DNA of 64,000 nt from Candidatus Allofournierella pullicola (GTDB lineage: Bacteria; Bacillota; Clostridia; Oscillospirales; Ruminococcaceae), in assembly GCA_019114225.1 (NCBI GenBank), contig DXFW01000004.1, forward strand, positions 124,001-188,000. The letters are read 5' to 3'. A program made the translations under genes and the position numbers. Positions 8,847 to 16,365 of the stretch are shown here, piece by piece. The notes under the pieces are model-generated. The model was not told the origin of the DNA, did not search any database, and was given only the letters and a program-made list of their open reading frames with translations. How positions within the stretch are numbered: the first letter of the stretch is position 1; each line of letters starts with the position of its first letter.

Positions 8847-11136
8847 GACTTCCCGCCGCGCCGTGGGCGCGCCCGTGCGCAAAAAGGACGCCATGGCCCT
8901 CCTGCTGGGCAAGCCCGTTTACACCGAGGACGTCACCCCGGCGGACTGCCTGGTGGTCAAGGTGCTGCGCAGCCCTCACGCCAACGCCATGATCGAGTCC
9001 ATCGACCCCGCCGCCGCCCTGCGCACGCCGGGGGTGGTGGCCGTCTACACCTGGCAGGACGTGCCCCAGAAGCGTTTTACCATGGCGGGCCAGACCTGGC
9101 CTGAGCCCTCCCCCTATGACCGGCTCATTCTTGATAAACACGTCCGCTTTGTGGGCGACGCGGTGGCCATCGTGGCCGCCGAGACCGAAGAGGCCGCCGC
9201 TCAGGCGCTGAAGCGGATCAAGGTGAAGTATCAGGTGCTGCCCGCGGTGCTGGACCCCCACGAGGCCCTGGACGGCCCGGTGCTGGTGCATCCGGAGGAA
9301 AGCTGGAAGGCCCTCTGCCCCGTGGGGGCGGACAACCACCGCAACCTCTGCGCCTCCGGCTCGGAGGCCGACGGCGACGTGGAAGCGGTGCTGGCGGACT
9401 GCGACGTGGTGGTGGAGCACACCTACAACACCCAGGCCTGCAACCAGGCCATGATGGAGACCTTCCGCACCTACACCGAGCTGGACGCCTATGGGCGGCT
9501 GCATGTGGTGTCCTCCACCCAGATCGTGTTCCATGTGCGGCGCATTCTGGCCAACGCGCTGGATATCCCCAAATCGAAAATTCACGTGGAGAAGCCCCGG
9601 ATCGGCGGCGGCTTCGGCGCAAAACAGACGGTGGTGGCGGAAGTGTATCCCGCCTTCGTCACCTGGAAGACCGGCCGCGCCGCCCGGATGATCTATTCCC
9701 GGCAGGAGAGCCTCATCGCCTCCAGCCCCCGCCATCCCATGGAGGTGAAGGTGCGGCTGGGCGCGAGCAAGGAGGGCGCCATCCGCGCCCTGGACGTTTA
9801 CACCCTGTCCGACACCGGGGCCTACGGCGAGCACGGCCCCACCACTGTGGGCCTCTCCGGCCACAAGTCCATTCCCCTTTACACAGGGGGCCTCGAGGCG
9901 TTCCGTTTTTCCTGGGACGTGGTCTACACCAACCACCAGTCCGCCGGGGCCTACCGGGGCTACGGCGCCACCCAGGGAATTTTTGCCGTGGAGAGCGCGG
10001 TGAACGAGCTGGCCGGGCGGCTGGGCATGGACCCGGTGGAACTGCGGCTGAAAAACATCGTGCGGGAAGGCCAGACCATGCCCGCCTACTATAACGAGCC
10101 CGCCTCCGCCTGCGCGCTGGACAAGTGCCTTGCCAAGTGCGCCGAGCGCTTCGGCTGGGCGGAAAAGTACCCCGTGCGGGACATGGGCGACGGCAAGATC
10201 CGCGCCGCCGGCGTGGCCATCGCCATGCAGGGTTCCGGCATTTCCGGGGTGGACGTGGGCAGCGCCACCATCAAGCTGGGGGACGAGGGCTGCTATAACC
10301 TCACCATCGGCGCGGCGGACATGGGCACCGGCTGCGACACCATCCTGGCCCAGATCGCCGCCGACTGCCTGGACTGCGATGTGGACAACATCTCCGTCTT
10401 TGGGGCGGACACCGACGCCTCCCCCTACGATTCCGGCTCCTACGCCTCCTCCACCACCTATGTCACCGGCAAGGCGGTGGAAAAGGCCTGCGCCCAGCTG
10501 AAGGAGCGTATCTGCGCCCTGGCAGCCCAAATGCTGGACTGCGCCCCCGAAGAGGTGGAGTTCTCCGGCCGCGCCGTGCGCCGGCTGGACGGCAAGGGCG
10601 AAGTGAGCCTCACCGACATCGCGGGCCGCTCCATGTGCGGCAGCGCCCCGGTGCTGCAGGTCACCTGCTCCCATTCTTCGCCCACCTCGCCGCCTCCCTT
10701 CATGGCGGGCATGGCCGAAGTGGAGGTGGACACCCGCACCGGCGGCGTGAAGGTGCTGGACTACACCGCCGTGGTGGACTGCGGCACCCCCATCAACCCG
10801 AACCTGGCCCGGGTGCAGACCGAGGGCGGCCTTGTGCAGGGGATCGGCATGGCCCTGTTTGAATCCATCACCTACAACGAGACCGGCCATCTGGCGGAAA
10901 ATTCCTTCCTGCAGTATAAGATCCCCACCCGGCTGGACATGGGCAAACTGGACGTGACCTTCGAGGCCAGCTACGAACCCAGCGGCCCCTTCGGCGCCAA
11001 GTCCATCGGTGAGATCGTCATCAACACCCCATCGCCGGCCATCGCCCACGCGGTGCAGCGGGCCACCGGCGTGTGGCACCGCCAGCTGCCCATCACGCCG
11101 GAAAAGGTGCTGATGGGAATGAAGAACCATGGCTGA
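8839..11136 (+). CDS. Molybdenum hydroxylase molybdopterin-binding catalytic subunit
   Basis: A 765-residue large subunit of the xanthine oxidase family. The Mo-cofactor motif GGGFGAKQ, the substrate-channel Arg motif AYRGYGATQ and, near the end, GAKSIGEI with the catalytic Glu are all present. GTG 8839 is chosen over GTG 8830 because AAGGGGG lies 8 bp upstream. It overlaps the genes on both sides by 8 bp. With a nucleobase permease upstream, xanthine or hypoxanthine is the likely substrate, though related enzymes use nicotinate, CO or aldehydes. Whether it is a selenium-dependent hydroxylase cannot be told. Confidence 0.9.
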   Translation: MSETSRRAVGAPVRKKDAMALLLGKPVYTEDVTPADCLVVKVLRSPHANAMIESIDPAAALRTPGVVAVYTWQDVPQKRFTMAGQTWPEPSPYDRLILDKHVRFVGDAVAIVAAETEEAAAQALKRIKVKYQVLPAVLDPHEALDGPVLVHPEESWKALCPVGADNHRNLCASGSEADGDVEAVLADCDVVVEHTYNTQACNQAMMETFRTYTELDAYGRLHVVSSTQIVFHVRRILANALDIPKSKIHVEKPRIGGGFGAKQTVVAEVYPAFVTWKTGRAARMIYSRQESLIASSPRHPMEVKVRLGASKEGAIRALDVYTLSDTGAYGEHGPTTVGLSGHKSIPLYTGGLEAFRFSWDVVYTNHQSAGAYRGYGATQGIFAVESAVNELAGRLGMDPVELRLKNIVREGQTMPAYYNEPASACALDKCLAKCAERFGWAEKYPVRDMGDGKIRAAGVAIAMQGSGISGVDVGSATIKLGDEGCYNLTIGAADMGTGCDTILAQIAADCLDCDVDNISVFGADTDASPYDSGSYASSTTYVTGKAVEKACAQLKERICALAAQMLDCAPEEVEFSGRAVRRLDGKGEVSLTDIAGRSMCGSAPVLQVTCSHSSPTSPPPFMAGMAEVEVDTRTGGVKVLDYTAVVDCGTPINPNLARVQTEGGLVQGIGMALFESITYNETGHLAENSFLQYKIPTRLDMGKLDVTFEASYEPSGPFGAKSIGEIVINTPSPAIAHAVQRATGVWHRQLPITPEKVLMGMKNHG

Positions 11137-11734
11137 ACATCTCATCCTGCTGGCGGCGGGCTCGGCCCGCCGCTTCGGTGAAAACAAACTGCTGCGCCCG
11201 CTGAACGGCAGGCCTCTCTACGCCCACGGCCTGGCCGCCCTGTTGGCGGCGGCCAAAGAACGCCCGAACGCCGACGTGACGGTGGTCAGCCGCACGCCGG
11301 AAATCCTGGCGGCGGCCCGTGCCGCCGGGGCAAAGGCGGTGGAGAGCCCCTTGAGCGAACGGGGCCTTTCCTTCACCATCAAAGCGGCGCTGGATTCTCT
11401 GAAACCGTTGAACGAAAGGGACTATCTGCTCTTCGCGGTGGCGGACCAGCCTTTTCTCACCGCCGCCAGCGTAGCGGCGCTGCTGGAACAGGCCGCCCCG
11501 CCTACCCGCGGGGCCACCCTCTGCTTTGGCGAAAAGGTGGGCAGCCCCACCCTGTTCAGCGCGTCGCTGGCGGGGCAGCTCCGGGCGCTGGAGGGCGACC
11601 GTGGCGGCCGGGCCGTCCTGCGCGCTTTGGGCGGCGAATGCCTGCGGGTGCAGGCAGAAAGCGAACGGGAACTGGAGGACATCGACCTGCCGGAGCAGCT
11701 GCCGGCACCCGGGGAAAAAGAATCTCAAAAATAA
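11129..11734 (+). CDS. MocA-like molybdenum cofactor nucleotidyltransferase
   Basis: A 201-residue nucleotidyltransferase of the MobA/MocA family. The nucleotide-binding opening LLAAGSARRFGENKLLRPL includes the Gly-rich loop and the conserved Lys; AVADQPF holds the metal-binding Asp. MocA makes molybdopterin cytosine dinucleotide for xanthine-oxidase-family enzymes, so its place as the last gene of the hydroxylase operon (8-bp overlap, ATGGCTGA) fits cofactor maturation. Cytidylyl rather than guanylyl transfer is inferred from context only. Confidence 0.82.
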   Translation: MAEHLILLAAGSARRFGENKLLRPLNGRPLYAHGLAALLAAAKERPNADVTVVSRTPEILAAARAAGAKAVESPLSERGLSFTIKAALDSLKPLNERDYLLFAVADQPFLTAASVAALLEQAAPPTRGATLCFGEKVGSPTLFSASLAGQLRALEGDRGGRAVLRALGGECLRVQAESERELEDIDLPEQLPAPGEKESQK

Positions 11735-11739
11735 ACCTC

Positions 11740-11781
11740 AGCAAAAGCCCCGTCTGGTTTGCGCCAGACGGGGCTTTTGCT
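11740..11781 (+). terminator. Terminator of the molybdenum hydroxylase operon
   Basis: Perfect 18-bp stem (arms 11740-11757 and 11764-11781, 6-nt loop). The T-rich part lies inside the 3' arm (GGGGCTTTTGCT). Confidence 0.75.
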
Positions 11782-11868
11782 GTTCCGGGGTGCGCAAAAA
11801 ACAAGGAAAATGAAAAGATGTTCCAAAAGTATAATAAATGCAACAAAAATACTGTGCGCTATTCACAT

Positions 11869-11894
11869 AAAACTCTACGAAAAGTGGAGTTTTT
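11869..11894. repeat. Inverted repeat in the AT-rich region before the XRE/kinase gene
   Basis: AAAACTCTAC (11869-11878) pairs with GTGGAGTTTT (11884-11893) with one G:T pair and a 5-nt GAAAA loop, followed by T residues. It could be a weak terminator or an operator. The surrounding 11782-12009 is clearly more AT-rich than its neighbours. Confidence 0.4.
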
Positions 11895-11918
11895 ATATTG
11901 AAATCTATAAAATATCGG

Positions 11919-11947
11919 TTTACAGAAGATGTAAAACTGTGTACGAT
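11919..11947 (+). promoter_or_regulatory. Promoter with overlapping operator-like palindrome for the XRE/kinase regulator
   Basis: -35 TTTACA (11919-11924), 17-bp spacer, -10 TACGAT (11942-11947). The -35 is itself the left half of TTTACA-N5-TGTAAA (11919-11935), the size and position of a repressor site. Autoregulation by the downstream XRE protein is inferred. Confidence 0.45.
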
Positions 11948-12009
11948 AAAAGCAGAACAGAAACACATCAATAGAAAAACCGGTGTACAACGGGAATGGT
12001 GAAGTTTCG

Positions 12010-13119
12010 ATGGATGAATATTCAAAACTGTTCGCAAAAAATCTGAGACACCTGCGCAAGGGCCATGAGATGACACAGGTGGAACTGGGCAAGGCCATTG
12101 GCTATTCGGAAAAGGCGGTCAGCAAATGGGAAAAAGGGCACAGTGTGCCGGAGATCGCTGTTTTGTTCCAACTTGCACAGCTGTTCCACACCACGGTGGA
12201 GGCGTTTTTTCAATCCAGCGATGAGCTGTATTTCCTGGGCATAAACGGCGAAGGAACCTCCACTGAGTTCCTGCTCACCAGCGGGGCCAAGATCCCCATC
12301 CGTTCCGCATTCGAGCGGGGCTGCAACCCCTGCGACATCGGAATGAGCAACACAAAGGAAATCCTGAAGCGTGGAATCTACCAGGTGTGTCAGGGTGTTT
12401 CACCTTCCAGGATCGTTGCCTTTGCCGGCATTTCAGGAACCGGCTCTGTGGAATACGCAAAAGAAATTTACAGCTTCATGCTGGGCATGGGGTTTTACAA
12501 GGTCTACAACGGCAGCGATGTGGACAATGTGGTGGCGGCGGCGCTGGGCGAAAACGACGGCGTGGCGGTAATCATCGGCACCGGTATCGCGGCGTTTACA
12601 CAAAAGGATCGCAAAAAGCACTGCACTGCAGGCTGGGGCCATTATTTTGACCAGGGCGGAAGCACCTTCAACTTCGGCCATGACGCCATCGAGGCAGCGC
12701 TGATGATGGAGGGGAAACGAGGAAGAAAAACGCTTCTTTACGACCTCATCATGGAGTCCACCGGCTGCAAGCCAAGCCAGCTGATCCCGCGGATCTACAC
12801 CGAGGGGCGTCAATACATTGCTTCCTTTGCACCGCTGGTGTTCGAAGCTGCGGACCGAAGCGACGAAGTGGCAAGAGACATCATCCACCGGAATTTTTCG
12901 GTGATCACCGAGATCATCCGGGTGGCGGCAGAGCCGCTGAAGAAAAAACCGGTGACAGTTGCGCTGAGCGGCGAGTTGGTGCAGAACAAATACACACTGC
13001 CGGCCCTCTCCGAACAGCTGGACCGCTTCCTCTACACCCTGTGTCCGCTGACCGAGCGGCCGGTGCTGGGAGCTGTGGAAAATGCCGTGCGCTGCTATCG
13101 GAACGATTTTGAGAGGTAG
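12010..13119 (+). CDS. XRE-family HTH fused to a BadF/N-acetylglucosamine-kinase-like domain
   Basis: A 369-residue fusion. Residues 1-70 form a Cro/C1-type helix-turn-helix (MTQVELGKAIGYSEKAVSKW as the core). From about residue 75 an ASKHA sugar-kinase domain of the BadF/NAGK type follows: FLGINGEGTST in place of the usual GIDGGGTKT phosphate loop, YNGSDVDN, IIGTGIAAF, then GWGHYFDQGGS in place of GWGxxxGDEGS. Two metal/phosphate positions are changed, so it may sense rather than phosphorylate a sugar, like ROK repressors. ATG 12010 (GGTGA, 7-nt spacing) is preferred to GTG 11983. It precedes a sugar ABC operon, its likely target. It ends with TAG. Confidence 0.75.
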   Translation: MDEYSKLFAKNLRHLRKGHEMTQVELGKAIGYSEKAVSKWEKGHSVPEIAVLFQLAQLFHTTVEAFFQSSDELYFLGINGEGTSTEFLLTSGAKIPIRSAFERGCNPCDIGMSNTKEILKRGIYQVCQGVSPSRIVAFAGISGTGSVEYAKEIYSFMLGMGFYKVYNGSDVDNVVAAALGENDGVAVIIGTGIAAFTQKDRKKHCTAGWGHYFDQGGSTFNFGHDAIEAALMMEGKRGRKTLLYDLIMESTGCKPSQLIPRIYTEGRQYIASFAPLVFEAADRSDEVARDIIHRNFSVITEIIRVAAEPLKKKPVTVALSGELVQNKYTLPALSEQLDRFLYTLCPLTERPVLGAVENAVRCYRNDFER

Positions 13120-13219
13120 GATTTTCCCGCAGCCGCCGGCAGAAAATTGTAACGCAGGCACACAGGAGTGCCTTCGGAATATGTGAAAAGGGGATATTTA
13201 AAGAAAAGGAGAAGGAACC

Positions 13220-14497
13220 ATGAAAAAGTTAATCGCTCTTTCCCTCGCGGTCGTGATGAGCATTGGTCTTGCAGCTTGCTCTTCGGGCGGCCAGACCTCC
13301 TCGGGGTCGGACGGCGGGAATGCCCAGACAGACGGCAAGACAGTGGTCTACTGGAGCATGTGGGAAGCCACGGAACCCCAGGGCCAGGCGATCCAGCAGT
13401 CGGTGGAAGCCTTTGAAGCCGAGACCGGGATCAACGTGGATCTGCAGTTCAAAGGCCGCACCGGCATTCGTGAGGGCCTGCAGCCCGCGCTGGACGCAGG
13501 CCAGGTGGTGGACGTGTTCGATGAGAGCACCGACCGTATCAACACCATTTTCCTGCCCTATGTGATGGATCTGGAAGAGCTGGCGGCAAAATACAACTAC
13601 GAAGAGACGGCCGAGCCCAGCCTGATGTCGCTTTGCCGCGAGCTGGCAGGCGGGAAACTGATGTCCATTCCCTATCAGCCCAGCCTCTGGGCGTTCTTCT
13701 ACAACCAGGACATCCTGGATGAAGCGGGCGTCACCGAGCTGCCCACCACTTGGGACGAGTTCCTGGAGATGTGCGAGAAGATCAAGCAGGCCGGCTATGC
13801 GCCCATCACCTGCGATGACGCCTATAGCACCGCGATGTTCGGGCACCATCTGTCCCGCCTGGTGGGTGAGGACCGCGTGGTGGAGATCGTGACCAACGGC
13901 GAATGGGATGACCCGGCTGTTCTGCAGTTCGCAAAGGACTATGAGGAACTGGCGTCCAAGGGCTATTTTGTGGACACTATCGCCAGCAACGTCTGGCCTT
14001 CCGGCCAGATCGCTGACATTGGAAGCGGAAATGCGGCCATGTATCTGAACGGGTCTTGGCTGCCCAACGAGATCAAAGACACCACCGGCCCTGATTTCCG
14101 GTGGGGCTGCTTTGCCTACCCTGAACTGGAGGGCGGCGAGTACGGCCTGGAGGCCGGCTCCTACGGCGCTCAGTGCTTTGCCATCAACAAGGAGTCTCAG
14201 GTGTCTGACGAAGCGTTCCAGCTGATCAACTATCTGACCAAGGGCGAGGCGGACCAGCTGTTGAGCGAACTGTCTGTGGGCATTCCGGCCGACACCACCA
14301 ACACCGAATGGCCGGAAATGCTGGAGTGCGTCAAACCGGTCATGTCCAGCTTCACCGTGCGCTGGTCCACCTATTGCGGTGCCAACTCCAACAGTGACAT
14401 CACCCCCGCGCTGAAGGAAAATGTTCTGAAACTGTGCGGCGGAATGATCACAGCGGACGAGTTTGTGGCGAATATGATGGCGGCCTCAGGCAAGTAA
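13220..14497 (+). CDS. CUT1-type sugar ABC transporter substrate-binding lipoprotein
   Basis: A 425-residue extracellular solute-binding protein, family 1 (MalE-like). The signal peptide MKKLIALSLAVVMSIGLAAC ends in a lipobox with Cys20, then a Ser/Gly linker. Mature-part landmarks include VVYWSMWEATEPQ, IPYQPSLWAFFYNQDIL and AAMYLNGSWLPNEI. Length is normal. ATG 13220 follows AAAAGGAGAAGG. It is first in an operon with two permeases but no ATPase. The ligand is unknown; an oligosaccharide or glycoside is typical. Confidence 0.92.
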   Translation: MKKLIALSLAVVMSIGLAACSSGGQTSSGSDGGNAQTDGKTVVYWSMWEATEPQGQAIQQSVEAFEAETGINVDLQFKGRTGIREGLQPALDAGQVVDVFDESTDRINTIFLPYVMDLEELAAKYNYEETAEPSLMSLCRELAGGKLMSIPYQPSLWAFFYNQDILDEAGVTELPTTWDEFLEMCEKIKQAGYAPITCDDAYSTAMFGHHLSRLVGEDRVVEIVTNGEWDDPAVLQFAKDYEELASKGYFVDTIASNVWPSGQIADIGSGNAAMYLNGSWLPNEIKDTTGPDFRWGCFAYPELEGGEYGLEAGSYGAQCFAINKESQVSDEAFQLINYLTKGEADQLLSELSVGIPADTTNTEWPEMLECVKPVMSSFTVRWSTYCGANSNSDITPALKENVLKLCGGMITADEFVANMMAASGK

Positions 14498-14517
14498 CCG
14501 CCTGCTCGAAAAGGGGG

Positions 14518-14545
14518 ATGGCGGCGGCCGAATGGCCGCCGCCAT
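14518..14545 (+). promoter_or_regulatory. Intercistronic hairpin between binding-protein and permease genes
   Basis: A perfect 12-bp stem (ATGGCGGCGGCC, loop GAAT, and its complement) without a T-run. It lies 20 bp after the binding-protein stop and 30 bp before the permease start. Such hairpins protect the 3' end of binding-protein mRNA and skew subunit stoichiometry. Confidence 0.6.
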
Positions 14546-14574
14546 CCATGTTTGAGGCGAAGACGGGAGGGAAT

Positions 14575-15468
14575 ATGAAACGAAACAAAAAAACACTGAT
14601 CGCCTTTTTGCTGCCGGCAATGATCTTTTTTACCACCGTGTTCGTCTATCCGGTGATACGCACCGCGCTGATGAGCCTGTATGAGATCGACAATGTGACG
14701 GCAAAGGTGAGCCAGTGGCGTTTTTCCGGGATCGAAAACTACATCAAACTGATGAACACGCCGGTATTCCACAGTGCGCTGTGGAACCTGCTGAAGATCT
14801 GGCTCATCGGCGGTGTGGCGGTGATGGGGCTTTCACTGTTCCTTGCCGTGGTGCTGAGCAGCGGGGTAAAGGGCAAAAAGGTGTTTCGGGCGATTTTGTA
14901 TTTTCCGAACATCGTTTCGGCGGTGGCGCTGGCTGTCATGTGGCAGCAGTATGTATACAGCAGCAAATTTGGCCTGCTTAAGCCGCTGGCCGACTTCTTC
15001 GGCTGGCAGTGGCTGGATCCCGACCACAAGTTCGCCGCCATGCTCATCGCCTATTGCTTTGGCATGGTGGGCTACCACATGCTCATCTTTCTGTCGGGAA
15101 TTGAGCGAATCGGCCAGCAGTATTTTGAGGCAGCCACCATCGACGGTGCAAACCGCTTCAAGCAGTTTTTGTTTATTACGCTCCCGCTGCTGCGCGGCGT
15201 GTTCAAAACGAACATCACCATGTGGTCGGTGTCGTCCATTGGCTTTTTCGTCTGGAGCCAGCTGTTTGCAGGCACCGGCGTTGCCATTGAGGCAAGCCTG
15301 ATCACGCCGCTGGCGTATCTGTACAACCAGACGTTCAGCAACACCGATGTGGTGGTGGAACGGAATGCCGGTGTGGGCGCTGCTGTGGGTGTGGTCATGG
15401 CGGTGCTGGTGGTGATCGTGTTCTGGATCACGTCCAAGCTCATTCCGGACGACGACATTGAATTCTAA
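14575..15468 (+). CDS. CUT1-type sugar ABC transporter permease (MalF/UgpA-like)
   Basis: A 297-residue permease with six predicted helices. It opens with MKRNKKTLIAFLLPAMIFF and carries the EAA loop EAATIDGANRFKQFLFITLP that docks on the ATPase. ATG 14575 is chosen because GGGAGG lies just upstream; the longer open frame runs back into the binding-protein gene through the hairpin. It pairs with the following permease. The ATPase must come from elsewhere. Confidence 0.92.
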   Translation: MKRNKKTLIAFLLPAMIFFTTVFVYPVIRTALMSLYEIDNVTAKVSQWRFSGIENYIKLMNTPVFHSALWNLLKIWLIGGVAVMGLSLFLAVVLSSGVKGKKVFRAILYFPNIVSAVALAVMWQQYVYSSKFGLLKPLADFFGWQWLDPDHKFAAMLIAYCFGMVGYHMLIFLSGIERIGQQYFEAATIDGANRFKQFLFITLPLLRGVFKTNITMWSVSSIGFFVWSQLFAGTGVAIEASLITPLAYLYNQTFSNTDVVVERNAGVGAAVGVVMAVLVVIVFWITSKLIPDDDIEF

Positions 15469-15479
15469 AGGAGGAACCA

Positions 15480-16364
15480 ATGAAAAACAAGAAAAAGGCT
15501 TCCTCTTTTCTGCGTGCGCTGAAAAAGGAGGCGCCGCTCACACCCGGCTATATTGCGCTGACCGCGTGGTCGATCCTCACGATTTTGATCATCGGCTGGA
15601 TGTTCTGTGCAAGTCTTTCCACAACGCCGGAGATCTTCAGCGGAAAAGTCGGCACCTTTTCTTCGGGCCTTCACTTTGAAAACTATGCGAAGGCATGGAG
15701 CAGTCAGAACGTCTCCAAGATATTTATAAACTCCCTGGGCTACACTCTGGTGTCCTGCACGGCGCTGATCTTTGTGTGCGCGCCGGCGGCCTATGCGCTT
15801 TCGCGTTTCAAATTCTTTGCCTGCAAATTCATCCAGAGCGGGCTGGTCAGCGCGATGGCGGTCCCGGTGGCCATGATCATCCTGCCGCTGTTTTGTGTGA
15901 TCGCCCAGCTGGGGCTGGTGGACAATGGGATCAAGAACCGTCTTGTGCTTATCTATCTGTACATCGGAATCAACGTGCCCTACACCACCATTTTCCTGAT
16001 GGCGTTTTTCTCCAATCTGTCCGGAGAATATGAGGACGCTGCGGCCATCGACGGCTGCTCCCAGTCAAAGACCTTCTGGAAGATCATGTTCCCGCTGGCG
16101 CAGCCGGGCATCATCACCGTGACCATTTTCAATTTCAACAAGATCTGGAACGAATATTTTCTCTCGCTGATCTTTGCCAATTCTGACTCCATGCGCCCTG
16201 TGGCTGTGGGGCTGTTCTCCATGATCAATTCCATGAAGTATACAGGCGACTGGTCCGGTCTGTTTGCGGCTGTGGCCATCGTCACCTTGCCGACGCTGGT
16301 GTTGTATATCCTGCTGTCGGAACGAATTATTGCCGGTGTTACCGCAGGAGGAGTGAAGGGCTGA
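15480..16364 (+). CDS. CUT1-type sugar ABC transporter permease (MalG/UgpE-like)
   Basis: A 294-residue permease with six helices after a basic cytoplasmic start. It carries the EAA loop DAAAIDGCSQSKTFWKIMFP and the usual C-terminal LSERIIAGVTAGGVKG. ATG 15480 follows AAAGGAGG and lies 11 bp after the first permease. Its stop abuts the DUF5107 gene (1-bp gap), so that protein is translated from the same message. The pair forms the membrane pore of the importer begun at 13220. Confidence 0.92.
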   Translation: MKNKKKASSFLRALKKEAPLTPGYIALTAWSILTILIIGWMFCASLSTTPEIFSGKVGTFSSGLHFENYAKAWSSQNVSKIFINSLGYTLVSCTALIFVCAPAAYALSRFKFFACKFIQSGLVSAMAVPVAMIILPLFCVIAQLGLVDNGIKNRLVLIYLYIGINVPYTTIFLMAFFSNLSGEYEDAAAIDGCSQSKTFWKIMFPLAQPGIITVTIFNFNKIWNEYFLSLIFANSDSMRPVAVGLFSMINSMKYTGDWSGLFAAVAIVTLPTLVLYILLSERIIAGVTAGGVKG

Positions 16365-16365
16365 A

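Noticed and set aside
14434-14574. Upstream extension of the first CUT1 permease
   Set aside because: The frame is open, but it overlaps the binding-protein gene and the intercistronic hairpin; ATG 14575 has the ribosome site and the normal N-terminus.
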